A stretch of 64,000 nt of DNA from Hyphomonas sp. (GTDB taxonomy: Bacteria; Pseudomonadota; Alphaproteobacteria; Caulobacterales; Hyphomonadaceae). Under the pieces are notes generated by a model. It saw only the letters and a list, made by a program, of their open reading frames with translations. It did not search any database and was not told where the DNA came from. This document shows, one piece after another, positions 1 through 9,155 of this stretch. The DNA lies in the NCBI GenBank assembly GCA_016124495.1, contig WGNP01000013.1, positions 145,116 to 209,115 on the forward strand, read 5' to 3'. The position numbers were made by a program, and so were the translations under genes. Positions within the stretch are counted from its first letter, which is position 1; the number at the start of each line of letters is the position of its first letter.

Positions 1-60
1 TGGCGCCGCTAGGGCGCCGGGAACCTGAACAGATACCCGCCCGTGAGGGAGGGCGTATCC

Positions 61-843
61 ATGCGCATCATCCTGAAGACCGGCGCCGCCGCACCGGCCG
101 TTGCGCTCGCCCAGGCCTGCGCCAGACCGCGGGCCCTCGCGCCGGAACCAGCTCCCGCCAGCATGGACTATTCTGTCTCTGCCGAGACGCCGGGCCGTCC
201 GGATGCGGACATCCTCACAGACGCGAAGCGCAACCCGGCTGAAGTGCTCGCCCTCTTCGCGCTCCAGCCCGGCGACACGGTCGTCGAGATCGAAGCCGAC
301 GGCGGATATTTCACAGAATTTCTCTCCCGCGCCGTGGGCGCTACCGGCAAGGTCTACATGCAGAACCCCGCCGGTTTCGATGCCTTCCTGGGTGACACGT
401 TGACCAAGCGCCTGGAAGGGCGCCTCGCCAACGTCACCTGTCTCAAGTCCAAATTCGGTGCCTTCGCCGTCCCCATGCCTCCATCGATATCGCGACCTGT
501 TTCCAGGGCGCGGACGAGATCTGGTGCATGCCTGGGGCGCCGCTGAACCCCTCGGCAACCCGGACAAGAGCTTCAGGGACATTCCCCGCGCCCTCAAGCC
601 CGGCCGCCAGTTCCGTCGTCATCGAGCATGTCGCCCCCCGCCGGCAGCCCGCCCACCACCGGCGGCGACACCCACCGCATCGACCCCCTATGCGTCCTCG
701 CGATGGCCGCAGCCGCCGGCCTTATCTTCGAAACCGAGCCGGACATCCTCCGGAATCCTGCCGACGACGGCACAAAGAACATCTTGGATCCCGAAATCCG
801 CGGTAAGACCGATCGGGCCTTCCTGATCTTCCGCAAGCCCTGA
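61..843 (+). pseudogene. Frameshifted class I SAM-dependent methyltransferase
   Basis: The reading frame starts like a secreted or membrane-anchored SAM methyltransferase: a short N-terminal leader, then ETPGRP, a KPAEVL-like stretch and PGDTVVEIEADGGYFTEFLSRAVG, which is the SAM-binding region I loop. The expected continuation is present but spread over frames. SIDIATCFQGADEIW lies in frame 3 near 480-545, LGNPDKSFRDIPRALKPG in frame 2 near 545-605, VVIEHVAP in frame 3 near 610-640, and GSPPTTGGDTHRIDP through FLIFRKP in frame 1 to the stop at 843. At least four frame changes are needed, so no intact protein can be made. ATG 61 is the likely old start; GTG 43 is in frame. The family assignment is from recognised motifs. 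The upstream neighbour lies outside the window. Confidence 0.72.
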
Positions 844-955
844 CCGCCGGTCCCCGGGGCCTGCCATTTCCCCTACGTCGCACTAGGCGCAGGGCTATCG
901 CGTGCTAGAACGCTTCTTTCTGATATCCCCTTCCCGTGACGAGCCCCGCATAGCC

Positions 956-1939
956 ATGACTTCAATGACGTCCACCGATACGCTCGAAGGCCTGAAGCCC
1001 ACCGAGAAGCTGAACCTCAAGAAGCTGTTCGGCCTCGACACGGCCATGGTCGTGCACGGCTTCAAGACGCGCACTGAATACGTGCCGGAAATCGATCCGT
1101 CCTACCGGTTCGATCCCCAGACCACGCTCGCCATACTCGCGGGCTTCGAGCACAACCGCCGCGTCATGGTGCAGGGCTATCATGGCACCGGCAAATCCAC
1201 CCACATCGAACAGGTCGCCGCCCGCCTCAACTGGCCGATGATCCGCGTCAACCTTGACAGCCATGTCAGCCGCATCGACATGGTCGGTAAGGACGCCATC
1301 GTTCTGAAGGACGGCAAGCAGGTCACCGAATTCCGTGAAGGCATCCTGCCGTGGGCCCTGCAGCGCCCGGTCGCCATCGTGTTCGACGAATACGATGCCG
1401 GTCGCCCGGACGTTATGTTCGTGATCCAGCGCGTCCTCGAAAGTTCGGGCAAGCTAACCCTGCTCGATCAGAACCGCGTGATTTCGCCGAACCCCTACTT
1501 CCGCCTCTTCTCGACCACCAACACGGTCGGCCTCGGCGACACGACCGGCCTCTATCATGGCACCCAGCAGCTTAACCAGGGCCAGATGGACCGTTGGAGC
1601 ATCGTGACGACCCTGAACTATCTCGCCCACGACGCGGAGGTCGAGATCGTCAAATCGAAAGCAACGGGTACGGACGAAGCCCTGCTTTCCAAGATGGTCA
1701 CCCTCGCCGATCTTACACGCAACGCCTTCATGGCCGGCGACCTCTCCACAGTCATGAGCCCGCGCACCGTCATCACCTGGGCCGAGAACTTCGCCATTTT
1801 CGGTGATATCGGCCACGCCTTCCGCATGACCTTCCTCAACAAGTGCGACGAACTGGAACGCCCCCTCGTCGCCGAGATGTACCAGCGCTGCTTCGGCACC
1901 GAACTGCCCGAGAGCGCCCTCATGGTGAAGGTGGCGTAG
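956..1939 (+). CDS. cobS: Cobaltochelatase subunit CobS (AAA+ ATPase)
   Basis: CobS is the AAA+ ATPase subunit that, with CobT, powers cobalt insertion by CobN into hydrogenobyrinate a,c-diamide in aerobic cobalamin synthesis. The protein is about 327 residues, normal for the family. It has a Walker A loop GYHGTGKST at about residues 74-82 and a Walker B segment AIVFDEYD at about 140-147, within an AAA_5/MoxR-like fold. It is followed 22 bases later by cobT, the usual partner. ATG 956 was chosen because the conserved N-terminus (PTEK..KKLFG) starts shortly after it; GTG 902 is an in-frame alternative giving 345 residues. No cobN or other cobalamin genes are visible in this window. Confidence 0.93.
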   Translation: MTSMTSTDTLEGLKPTEKLNLKKLFGLDTAMVVHGFKTRTEYVPEIDPSYRFDPQTTLAILAGFEHNRRVMVQGYHGTGKSTHIEQVAARLNWPMIRVNLDSHVSRIDMVGKDAIVLKDGKQVTEFREGILPWALQRPVAIVFDEYDAGRPDVMFVIQRVLESSGKLTLLDQNRVISPNPYFRLFSTTNTVGLGDTTGLYHGTQQLNQGQMDRWSIVTTLNYLAHDAEVEIVKSKATGTDEALLSKMVTLADLTRNAFMAGDLSTVMSPRTVITWAENFAIFGDIGHAFRMTFLNKCDELERPLVAEMYQRCFGTELPESALMVKVA

Positions 1940-1961
1940 GGCAGGCGCCCACGCACGGCGG

Positions 1962-3953
1962 ATGGCAAAGGACACTACACCCCAGGAGCTCTTCAAGGCC
2001 GCGCTCGCTGTCACCACCAAGGCGATGAGCGCGGAGCGCGAGATCGAGGTCGGTTTTGGCAATGATGCCGGCGACCAGGGCGACCGGATCGTACTTCGCC
2101 AGCCGCCAATCGAGATCAGCGCCGAACTCGCGGCCCGCATCCGCGGCGAGGCCGACGCCATGGCGCTCCGCCGCGCGCACCACAATCCCGCCGCCCACCT
2201 CGCCCACCGACCGCAGGGCGATCTCGCCCGCCGCGTCTATGAAGGCGCCGAGACCGCGCGCATCGAAAGCCTCGGTGCCAATGCCATGCTCGGTACCGCC
2301 GGCAATCTCGACGCCGCGCTCGACCATCGTTGCAAGTCCACCAATTTCGGCGCTGGCTCCGAAGACCCTGAGGCTATCCTCGCTCCCGCCCTCGAATTCC
2401 TGCTGCGCGAAAAGCTCACGGGTCGCGAACTGCCGGAAAGCGCCCGCCGCGTCGCCGATGTCTGGCGCGAAAAGGTCGAAACGCGGGCCGGCAAGGCCAT
2501 AGACGGCCTGATGGGCCAGTTGCACGATCAGGCCCGGTTCTCAAAGACTATCCGCTCGATCATCCGAGACCTGACTGCCTCGGACGTGCCTGGCGAGGAT
2601 GTAGAGACTGACCAGCAGGAAAACGCCGAGCAGCAGGAAGACAGCGAGACGCAGACCGGTGACGATGATACGTCTACGGAAGAGCAGATGGGAGCCTCCG
2701 CCGAGCAGATGGAGGCGGGCGAGACCGAAGATATCGACGGCGAAGAAGCCAATGTCTCGGTCGATCAGGACGCCGATCTCGATGCCGACGATTCGCCCGA
2801 CGAGGAAGACGACGGCTCCAAGCCGTTGCGCCCGAATTACCAGCAGGGCGACGAGCGTGACCGGTTCGTCTATTCCGTCTTCACTCGCGCCCATGACGAG
2901 ACCGCGCAGGCGCAGGATCTCTGCGACGGCGAGGAACTGACCCGCCTGCGGGCCTATCTGGACCACCAGCTGCAGGGCCTGCAGGGCGCCGTCGCGAAGC
3001 TTGCTAACAAGCTTCAGCGCCGCCTGATGGCGCAGCAGAACCGTTCCTGGTCTTTCGATCTCGAAGAGGGCGTGCTCGACACCGCCCGCCTCACCCGCGT
3101 GATCACTGACCCCACTGCGCCGCTCTCCTTCAAGCAGGAAGACGACACCAAGTTCCGCGACACGATCGTCACGCTGCTGCTGGACAATTCCGGCTCGATG
3201 CGTGGCCGCCCTATCATGGTGGCTGCTCTGTGCGCGGATATTCTCGCGCGCACGCTGGAGCGCTGCGCGGTGAAAACCGAAATTCTCGGCTTTACCACCA
3301 AGGCCTGGAAAGGCGGCTTGAGCCGCGAGGATTGGGTTAAGGCCGGCAAACCCAACGGCCCGGGCCGCCTCAACGATATCCGCCACATCATCTACAAGGC
3401 CGCCGACATACCGTGGCGCCGCGCGCGCCGCAATCTCGGACTGATGATGCGCGAAGGACTCCTGAAAGAGAATATTGATGGCGAAGCGCTACTCTGGGCG
3501 CATGACCGGATGCTGGCGCGCCCCGAGCAACGCAAGATCCTGATGGTGATCTCAGACGGCGCTCCGGTCGACGATTCCACTCTCAACGTCAACATTGGCA
3601 ACTATCTGGAACGCCATCTCCGGCAGGTGATCGATGAGATCGAGAACCGCTCTCCGGTCGAACTTATCGCCATTGGCATCGGTCATGACGTGACGCGCTA
3701 CTACAAGCGCGCCGTCACCATCGTCGACGCCGAACAGCTCGGCGGCGCGATGACGGAGCAGCTCGCCTCCCTCTTTGACGAACACCCGATCAATCCCGCC
3801 GCCATGGCCATTGTTCCGCTGACGGACAGAACCACACGAGGCGCCGTCTCGGGCGCCTCTGCCGGCGCCCCTAGCTACGGCAAGAAAGTCGGCACAGGCC
3901 GCGACGTCAAAACCACGACGCTGCAAGCTGTGAAGCCGCCCGGCAAGAAGTGA
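1962..3953 (+). CDS. cobT: Cobaltochelatase subunit CobT (VWA domain)
   Basis: This is the CobT partner of the CobST chaperone-like complex for CobN. The 663-residue length fits the family. The N-terminal part (1-200) is the CobT domain. A very acidic, low-complexity linker spans about 210-286 (runs of E, D and Q), and the C-terminal von Willebrand A domain carries the MIDAS motif DNSGS at 408-412. The linker and VWA pattern parallel the ChlD/BchD subunit of magnesium chelatase. It lies directly downstream of cobS and probably shares its transcript. A frame ending in KPPGKK closes the gene; no clear terminator follows. Confidence 0.93.
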   Translation: MAKDTTPQELFKAALAVTTKAMSAEREIEVGFGNDAGDQGDRIVLRQPPIEISAELAARIRGEADAMALRRAHHNPAAHLAHRPQGDLARRVYEGAETARIESLGANAMLGTAGNLDAALDHRCKSTNFGAGSEDPEAILAPALEFLLREKLTGRELPESARRVADVWREKVETRAGKAIDGLMGQLHDQARFSKTIRSIIRDLTASDVPGEDVETDQQENAEQQEDSETQTGDDDTSTEEQMGASAEQMEAGETEDIDGEEANVSVDQDADLDADDSPDEEDDGSKPLRPNYQQGDERDRFVYSVFTRAHDETAQAQDLCDGEELTRLRAYLDHQLQGLQGAVAKLANKLQRRLMAQQNRSWSFDLEEGVLDTARLTRVITDPTAPLSFKQEDDTKFRDTIVTLLLDNSGSMRGRPIMVAALCADILARTLERCAVKTEILGFTTKAWKGGLSREDWVKAGKPNGPGRLNDIRHIIYKAADIPWRRARRNLGLMMREGLLKENIDGEALLWAHDRMLARPEQRKILMVISDGAPVDDSTLNVNIGNYLERHLRQVIDEIENRSPVELIAIGIGHDVTRYYKRAVTIVDAEQLGGAMTEQLASLFDEHPINPAAMAIVPLTDRTTRGAVSGASAGAPSYGKKVGTGRDVKTTTLQAVKPPGKK

Positions 3954-4016
3954 TTTCTGCTCGGGTTTCAGGATTCTGAAGACAAAGACATCTTTTACGC
4001 GCGGCTGTCGTCGGCA

Positions 4017-4372
4017 GAGGTGTTGCGTAAGGACTGGGCGGGCGTTTTGTAACGGCTTGATCAGGACGGGTTTTCCAGGGCGTGTTTGCCATAGGTGCAA
4101 GTCGGGCTTTTTGCCTCTCAGGGTTGCTTCATCGCGTTGCAATCCGTGCACTTCGGATGGCGATTTATTCTCGTTCGCTCTCAGTCATTCTCAGTCATTC
4201 TCAGTCATTCTCAGTTCTTGTAAATTCATATCGGTTGTTTCTTGTCCGGTCCCGGGGGCGCCGGATGATGGCCTTTCAGCCTTTATCCGGCTGTCGGGAG
4301 TGCGCTTGCGGGTTTGCGGCTGAGGACAACCCCTGCCGGGGGGGGGGCGCAGGTTCTGGAGGGGACGAATCT
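4017..4372 (+). repeat. Dispersed non-coding element, copy A
   Basis: This copy aligns with 59318-59612. Bases 4017-4060 match 59318-59361 without gaps at 33 of 44 positions, including GAGGTGTTGCG in both. Bases 4136-4175 match 59443-59482 at 26 of 40. Both copies then have a CATTCTCA-containing segment and end in a CCTGC...GGGGGGG...CGC(A/G) tract. Identity was counted by eye. Function is unknown; candidates are a mobile non-autonomous remnant, a small RNA or a regulatory region left by a lost gene. Confidence 0.55.
4178..4217 (+). repeat. 10-bp tandem repeat TCAGTCATTC
   Basis: Three perfect direct copies of TCAGTCATTC lie at 4181-4210, preceded by CTC and followed by a partial copy TCAGT. 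Read on the minus strand the unit is GAATGACTGA, so the array reads TGAGAATGAC over and over. TGAGAATGA resembles half of a Fur-type iron box, but the 7-1-7 dyad is not complete. A single TGAGAATGA also occurs on the minus strand in the related element at 59473-59481. Confidence 0.85.
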
Positions 4373-4509
4373 ATAGCGCGTTAATGCGAATACGGAATTT
4401 GTGCGCGGACGGATGCAGGGTGTTGTGTAAGGCTCGCAGCTACCCGATCAAGGACATGCTGCTCACGCGGCTCGAAGCTGCCGCTCGGCGGGAAGACCCG
4501 GCGGGGCTA

Positions 4510-4866
4510 TCAAGGGTCCGAAGGCCCTCGCCCAGCCTTTTCGTCAATCCCGCTGATGCCCTGGCGTGTTTCCAGCGCCGCGGCCACAGCATCGAGGCTC
4601 ACGCCGCGCGACCGGAGCGCCACGAAGACATGGTAGAGCACGTCCGCCGCCTCGCTCGCCACCCGGCCGTCGCTCTCGCCGCGCACCGCGTCCGCAAGTT
4701 CGCCGCCTTCTTCGGCGACCTTGGCGGCGCAGGCGTCCGGCCCTTTGGCCAGCAGTTTCGCGGTCCAGCTCTTGCCCGCATCGCCGTCTTTGCCGCGGGC
4801 ATCAATGGTTCCGGCGAGATGCGCGAGGGCGGCGGACAGCCGGGCAGGGGAGGCAAGGTCGGTCAT
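4510..4866 (-). CDS. hisE: Phosphoribosyl-ATP pyrophosphatase HisE
   Basis: HisE hydrolyses phosphoribosyl-ATP to phosphoribosyl-AMP and pyrophosphate, step two of histidine synthesis. The protein of about 118 residues has the MazG-like helical signature EEGGELADAV followed by EAADVLYHVFVAL, which hold the metal-binding acidic residues. Start ATG 4866 (MTDLASPARL) fits the family; an upstream in-frame start at 4917 would add 17 residues of poor character. In many alphaproteobacteria hisE directly follows hisF. Here a plus-strand crotonase gene sits between them, so hisE probably needs its own promoter. Confidence 0.93.
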   Translation of the reverse strand: MTDLASPARLSAALAHLAGTIDARGKDGDAGKSWTAKLLAKGPDACAAKVAEEGGELADAVRGESDGRVASEAADVLYHVFVALRSRGVSLDAVAAALETRQGISGIDEKAGRGPSDP

Positions 4867-4979
4867 GGCGTAGGCTCCTGTTGCAAGCCATTTAGCGTTC
4901 CCCCGCGTTCGCGTCACCCGGCCAAGCTTGACGAACGCTGCGTAAGAGGGCCAGCTTTGGTCAAAACGAAGGAGTTCCC

Positions 4980-5789
4980 ATGAAAGACCGCGTTTCCATC
5001 ACGATGCTCGACGACGGCGTGGCGGATGTCCGCCTGATCCGTACCGACAAGATGAATGCCCTCGACCCCGCCATGTTCGCGGGCATCGCGGAGGCGATCG
5101 CCCAGCTGAACAATACCAAGGGCCTGCGCGCCGTGGTCCTGTCCGGCGAAGGCCGCGCCTTCTGCGCGGGACTAGACCTCTCCTCGATGGCCCAGCCCGG
5201 CGACGGCAAGAAGCAGGGCGAAGGCGCCACCGGCAGCCTCGGCAGCCGCAGCCACGGCATCGCCAACCTCGCCCAGCATGTCGCCTGGGGCTGGCGGGAA
5301 CTGCCCGTGCCGGTGATCGCCGCCGTGCACGGCATCGCCTTCGGTGGCGGGTTCCAGATCATGTCGGGCGCTGACATCCGCATCATCCATCCTGATACCC
5401 GCTGCGCCATCATGGAAATGAAATGGGGCCTCGTGCCGGACATGGCGGGCTTCCCGCTGTGGCGGGGCAACGTGCGCGATGATGTGATCCGTGAGCTGAC
5501 CTACACGAACCGCGAATTCAAGGGCAGCGAGGCGCATGCCTTCGGCTTCGCCACGAAGCTCTCGGAGACACCGCTCGAGGACGCCCTCTGGCACGCCAAA
5601 CTCATCGCCAGCAAGCACCCGGCCGCCATGCGCGGGGCGAAAGTTCTGTGCAATGCGATGGCCGGTTCCACGGATGCGGAACTCCTCGCCCTGGAAAGCA
5701 GTGAGCAGTTGAAAATCATGCGCACGCCGAACCAGATCGAGGCCGTGATGGCCGAGATGCAGAAACGCAAGGCGGTGTTTGCGGATTAA
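4980..5789 (+). CDS. Enoyl-CoA hydratase/isomerase (crotonase) family protein
   Basis: This is a cytosolic crotonase-fold enzyme acting on acyl-CoA thioesters. The 269-residue protein shows the two oxyanion-hole segments: [13 protein letters not shown] near residues 58-70 and [19 protein letters not shown] near 116-134. [10 protein letters not shown] follows at about 141-150, the region of the second acidic catalytic residue. It uses ATG 4980 after a purine-rich AAGGAG-type ribosome site. It lies on the plus strand between the minus-strand hisE and hisF genes and ends tail to tail with hisF, sharing four bases. The specific substrate cannot be read from sequence. Confidence 0.9.
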   Translation: MKDRVSITMLDDGVADVRLIRTDKMNALDPAMFAGIAEAIAQLNNTKGLRAVVLSGEGRAFCAGLDLSSMAQPGDGKKQGEGATGSLGSRSHGIANLAQHVAWGWRELPVPVIAAVHGIAFGGGFQIMSGADIRIIHPDTRCAIMEMKWGLVPDMAGFPLWRGNVRDDVIRELTYTNREFKGSEAHAFGFATKLSETPLEDALWHAKLIASKHPAAMRGAKVLCNAMAGSTDAELLALESSEQLKIMRTPNQIEAVMAEMQKRKAVFAD

Positions 5790-6544
5790 ACAGTCCGCAC
5801 CGGGGCGCCTGCCTTGCCTAGAGCGTCGCGCGCTTCGGCAAGGGTGGCCTCGCCGAAGTGGAAGATCGACGCGGCGAGCACCGCGCTTGCCCCGCCTTCG
5901 AGGACGGCGGGGGCAAAGTCCGCCACGCTGCCGGCGCCGCCGCTGGCGATGACCGGGATGGTAACGGCGCAGGACACGGCCTTGAGAAGAGCGATGTCAT
6001 ATCCGGTCTTGGTCCCGTCGCGGTCCATCGAGGTCAGAAGGATTTCGCCAGCGCCTTTCGAGGCGGCGAGGCGGGCGAAGTTAACCGCGTCCATGCCCGT
6101 CGCCTCACGGCCGCCCTTGGTGAATATCTCCCAATGTTCGCCGGTCTTGCGGGCATCGATCGCCACCACGACGCATTGCCGGCCGGCCTTGGCGGCGCAG
6201 GCTGAAATGAGCTCTGGGTCTGACACCGCGGCGGAATTGATCGCCACCTTGTCCGCGCCCGCACGCAATAAGGCGACCATGTCCTCTACAGACCGCACGC
6301 CTCCGCCGACGGTGAGGGGCATGAAACAGGCCTCCGCCGTGCGGCTGACTGTTTCGAGCAGTGTGCCCCGGCCTTCATGGCTGGCCGTGATGTCCAGGAA
6401 GCAGAGCTCGTCCGCCCCCTGCGCGTCGTAGGCGCGGGCGAGGGCGACGGGATCGCCGGCATCTTTCAGGTCCACGAAATTGACGCCCTTAACGGTGCGG
6501 CCGTCTTTCACGTCGAGGCAGGGGATGATGCGCGTTTTCAGCAT
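5786..6544 (-). CDS. hisF: Imidazole glycerol phosphate synthase cyclase subunit HisF
   Basis: HisF is the (beta/alpha)8 cyclase subunit. With HisH it converts PRFAR and glutamine-derived ammonia to imidazole glycerol phosphate and AICAR. The 252-residue length is normal. The N-terminus [20 protein letters not shown] contains the catalytic Asp11, VVVAIDARK holds the second catalytic Asp, and the phosphate-binding segments TVGGGVRS and IASGGAGS are present. Its partner hisH lies at 9152-9784 with hisA, rather than adjacent. The stop codon overlaps that of the convergent crotonase gene. Confidence 0.96.
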   Translation of the reverse strand: MLKTRIIPCLDVKDGRTVKGVNFVDLKDAGDPVALARAYDAQGADELCFLDITASHEGRGTLLETVSRTAEACFMPLTVGGGVRSVEDMVALLRAGADKVAINSAAVSDPELISACAAKAGRQCVVVAIDARKTGEHWEIFTKGGREATGMDAVNFARLAASKGAGEILLTSMDRDGTKTGYDIALLKAVSCAVTIPVIASGGAGSVADFAPAVLEGGASAVLAASIFHFGEATLAEARDALGKAGAPVRTV

Positions 6545-6728
6545 GCGCGCGGTTTAGCGGCAGGGGATGGGTAACGGAAGGGGGACGAGGCGGCGATAAT
6601 GGCGCAGAACATAAAAAGAACATAGCGCCGGTGTGATGTCAAATCGATCAAATTGCACCGACCATCTGGGGCCGGACTTAAGCATGGCGGTGTATGTGTA
6701 CGGATCGAAATCCGAGAACCGCCTGCTT

Positions 6729-7481
6729 ATGACGACTGCCCTTCGCAAAGCCATCCTGACTGGCGCGCTGCTCACGGCGGTCTCGGTGCTGGCTTCGTTG
6801 GTGCCAACCTGGTTCTGGCTGCAGATCGATCCGGTGGTCGATCACGCGTCGGTCTACATTTCCTGCATCGTACTGCCGCTGATCATTGCGCCGACCTGCA
6901 GTTTCTTCATCCTGCGGGCACAGATGAAAGCCGAGCGCCTCGCGCTGGCCAATCACCGACTGGCCAGCAGTGACGAGCTGACGGGCTTGCCGAACCGGCG
7001 GGCCTTCTTCACCGCAGCGGCGCAGCTTCAGGGCCGGGCCGCACTGGGCGAAGGCGTGCTCGCCTGCGGGATTGCCGACATCGACAATTTCAAGCGCGTC
7101 AACGATGAGCATGGCCACGAGGCGGGCGACAATATCCTGAAGTCGGTCGGCGGAGCGATGCGCGCGATAGAGCCTGAAAGCGGCGTGATGGCGCGCCTTG
7201 GCGGGGAAGAATTTGCGGCCGCCGGCCTGTTCGCGACCGAGGCCGACGCGCGCCACTATTTTCAGGATCTGGTGCGCGTCCTGGGCGGCGAAGGCTGTGT
7301 GCATGGCGGCCAACGTCTGCGCGTGACCATCAGCCTGGGCTATTGCCTCGCGCGCGAGGGCGACACGGTGTCTGCGCTGCTGAGCCGGGCTGACCGTGCG
7401 CTGTGCCGCGCTAAGGCGGCGGGCAAGAACCGCGCGGTCAGCGAGGCGCCCGCGCCGGGGCCGATCCGCGTGCCGGCCTGA
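6729..7481 (+). CDS. Membrane-anchored diguanylate cyclase (GGDEF domain)
   Basis: This predicted enzyme makes cyclic-di-GMP from two GTP. Two N-terminal membrane segments (roughly residues 7-30 and 40-62) precede a GGDEF domain. It starts at DELTGLPNRRAFF and includes DIDNFKRVNDEHGHEAGD and the active-site motif GGEEF, so catalysis looks intact. There is no other sensor domain. ATG 6729 (MTTALRKAI) is preferred because the bases before it do not look coding; in-frame starts at 6633 and 6684 would lengthen the product. It lies between hisF and hisA on the opposite strand. Confidence 0.85.
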   Translation: MTTALRKAILTGALLTAVSVLASLVPTWFWLQIDPVVDHASVYISCIVLPLIIAPTCSFFILRAQMKAERLALANHRLASSDELTGLPNRRAFFTAAAQLQGRAALGEGVLACGIADIDNFKRVNDEHGHEAGDNILKSVGGAMRAIEPESGVMARLGGEEFAAAGLFATEADARHYFQDLVRVLGGEGCVHGGQRLRVTISLGYCLAREGDTVSALLSRADRALCRAKAAGKNRAVSEAPAPGPIRVPA

Positions 7482-7534
7482 CGGGCTTTCTGGCGCGGCG
7501 GCGATGGGTCACTCCCCCTTCAAGGAGACGTGCA

Positions 7535-7813
7535 ATGAACCGACGGATCAGGATTGCTCTCACTGCAGGCTTCACCGTGCTGGCGGAGCGCGCCATGCGC
7601 CGCTACATCGAGGACCGCCAGCAGCAGCGCGCCGCGAGGATCATCTGGGTACAGCGCAACAGGGCGATCACCTTTCCGCTATTCTCGTTTTTTAGACTTC
7701 AACATCCCGGAGATGTGTTGTGCGGCCGCGGTGCGCGGGGGCAGGACGCCGAAGACGACCTCGCCGACCTTGGCGCTGCAGACGAAATTAGTTTTCAGCT
7801 CGACCGTCGTTAA
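7535..7813 (+). CDS. Small protein of unknown function, possibly chimeric
   Basis: A good ribosome site (AAGGAGA, seven bases before the ATG) precedes a short basic protein starting MNRRIRIALTAGFTVLAERA, with many Arg and Gln residues up to about residue 48. From about 7680 onward the frame runs antisense to what looks like a decayed thioesterase, so the C-terminal half is probably not original. This suggests a small gene truncated by a rearrangement. I do not recognise a family. Confidence 0.35.
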   Translation: MNRRIRIALTAGFTVLAERAMRRYIEDRQQQRAARIIWVQRNRAITFPLFSFFRLQHPGDVLCGRGARGQDAEDDLADLGAADEISFQLDRR

Positions 7814-7960
7814 GCTTTCGCCCTCTTTCCGGTTGGGCGACATGCCGGCGGCTCAGAGCCAGTCTGCCAACGTGATGACGACCGGGTCGGTCACCGGCAG
7901 GCAGTTTTCGACGCGGGTCGCTTCGCAATGCGTGAGCGAGACGCAGGCATGGCGGGCCTC
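7679..7960 (-). pseudogene. Remnant of a HotDog-fold (PaaI-like) thioesterase
   Basis: Read on the minus strand, bases near 7950-7680 give VENCLPVTDPVVITLADWL, a stop, then GESLTTVELKTNFVCSAKVGEVVFGVL. This is the order expected in PaaI-type thioesterases: the ITLAD helix, then TVELKTNF, then a short hairpin. A stop codon interrupts it at about 7846-7848, and the catalytic HGG-type segment and most of both ends are missing. The match is by eye only; a search of the two pieces against hotdog thioesterases would decide. Confidence 0.42.
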
Positions 7961-8054
7961 CCTTTGTGATGGAGTACGGGCGCGGAGGCTGAAGGCTGCC
8001 AGCGGATAAACGGCGCGGGATGACGGTGGCGGGGCGGTCTGTTATGCATCGCGA

Positions 8055-8405
8055 ATGAAAGCTCGTAAGCCGCCCGAAGTCGGACCCAACGGCGCAGTGA
8101 TGATCAATCCGGCGATGGGCGGACGGCTGCGACGCGAGTGCCTCTGCGAAGCGGTGCACCCCTCAACCCGGCTGCCGGCACCGCGCGAGCGGCTTCTCGG
8201 GCACGTATTCGCGATGTTGTCCTTTCTTTTGTTGATCTGGATCCAGCTCCGTGATGCCAAGCTGACGGAGCAGATCGCCATGTCCGTTCTGGCCGGCATA
8301 ATCTGTATACGGCCCTTCTGGCCTGCCTGCCGGATCGAACGCCTGTTCTGGCGGGCGGCTATTGGGGGACTGTGTGTTTATAGCATTTGGGTTTTGATGC
8401 GATGA
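8055..8405 (+). CDS. Hypothetical small membrane protein
   Basis: This 116-residue frame has an Arg/Pro-rich first half and two probable membrane segments in the second half (LLGHVFAMLSFLLLIWIQL near 47-65 and the AAIGGLCVYSIWVLM end). No family is recognised. It lies in the gap between the diguanylate cyclase and hisA with no good ribosome site, and the first 45 residues have weak coding character. A later start is possible, or the frame may not be a gene. Confidence 0.4.
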   Translation: MKARKPPEVGPNGAVMINPAMGGRLRRECLCEAVHPSTRLPAPRERLLGHVFAMLSFLLLIWIQLRDAKLTEQIAMSVLAGIICIRPFWPACRIERLFWRAAIGGLCVYSIWVLMR

Positions 8406-8429
8406 AGTTGTGGGCGCGCGCGTCCAGCT

Positions 8430-9155
8430 CTAGACCGCTGCTCTGACCGCCTCCGCCGCATCAATATCTCCATCATACAGTGCCCGGCCCAGAATCGTGC
8501 CCGCGATGGGGGCGCCGCTGGCTCTTAGCGCGTGGATGTCGTCGACGCTTTTCACGCCGCCGCTCGCGATGACAGGGATGGTGACGCTGTTGGCGAGTTC
8601 TGCCGTAAACGGAATATTCACGCCGGTCTTCAGGCCGTCGCGGCTGATGTCGGTGGCGATGATGGCGGCGACGCCGCAGCCTTCGAAGGCTTTCGCGAGT
8701 TCGGTGGCGCGCATGTCGCTGGTCTCGGCCCAGCCTTCGACGGCGACCATGCCTTCTTTCGCGTCGATGCCAACAACAATGCGCCCCGGCAGGGCGCGGG
8801 CAGCGGTTCTCACGAGTTCGGGGTCGCGCAGGGCCACGGTGCCGAGGATGACGCGGGCGATACCGGCCTCCAGCCAGGCGTCGATCTGGGCGCGAGTGCG
8901 GATGCCGCCGCCGAGCTGGATCGTGGCAGGGGTGGCTTTCAGGATGCCGGCGACGGCGGTGCGGTTGACGGGCTGGCCTTCGAAGGCGCCGTTTAGGTCG
9001 ACCACGTGGAGATGGGTGAAGCCCATTTTCGCGAAGGCGGAGGCCTGGTTGGCGGGATCGGTGTTGAACACGGTGGCCGCGTCCATCTCGCCGCGCAGGA
9101 GGCGTACGCAGGCGCCGTCTTTCAGGTCAATCGCGGGGAAGAGGGTGAAGGTCAT
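8430..9155 (-). CDS. hisA: ProFAR isomerase HisA
   Basis: HisA is the (beta/alpha)8 isomerase that opens the ribose of ProFAR in histidine synthesis. The protein is about 241 residues. FPAIDLKDG near the N-terminus carries the catalytic Asp, [12 protein letters not shown] carries the second Asp, and phosphate-binding glycines occur in QLGGGIRT and IASGGVKS. The start ATG at 9155-9153 overlaps the hisH stop as ATGA, indicating translational coupling. The longer in-frame extension upstream lies inside hisH and was rejected. Confidence 0.96.
   Translation of the reverse strand: MTFTLFPAIDLKDGACVRLLRGEMDAATVFNTDPANQASAFAKMGFTHLHVVDLNGAFEGQPVNRTAVAGILKATPATIQLGGGIRTRAQIDAWLEAGIARVILGTVALRDPELVRTAARALPGRIVVGIDAKEGMVAVEGWAETSDMRATELAKAFEGCGVAAIIATDISRDGLKTGVNIPFTAELANSVTIPVIASGGVKSVDDIHALRASGAPIAGTILGRALYDGDIDAAEAVRAAV

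Larger units (their letters stand above)
3954..4509. other. Non-coding stretch between cobT and hisE
   Basis: This is 556 bases between the stop of cobT and the stop of convergent hisE. I see no convincing gene: open frames on both strands are short, lack family motifs and differ in composition from neighbouring genes. The stretch contains a 10-bp tandem repeat at 4181-4215, a run of ten G near 4338-4347, and blocks that match another non-coding stretch at 59311-59612 in the same orientation. Confidence 0.6.

Noticed and set aside
1..42. GGCGCC...GGCGCC hairpin at the left edge as a terminator
   Set aside because: No T-run follows and the upstream gene is outside the window.
4181..4215. Short direct repeats that could suggest a CRISPR array
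   Set aside because: The 10-bp units are contiguous with no spacers and no cas genes are near.
4384..4983. A 199-codon plus-strand frame after cobT
   Set aside because: Most of it is antisense to hisE; the first 40 codons show no recognisable domain and no ribosome site.
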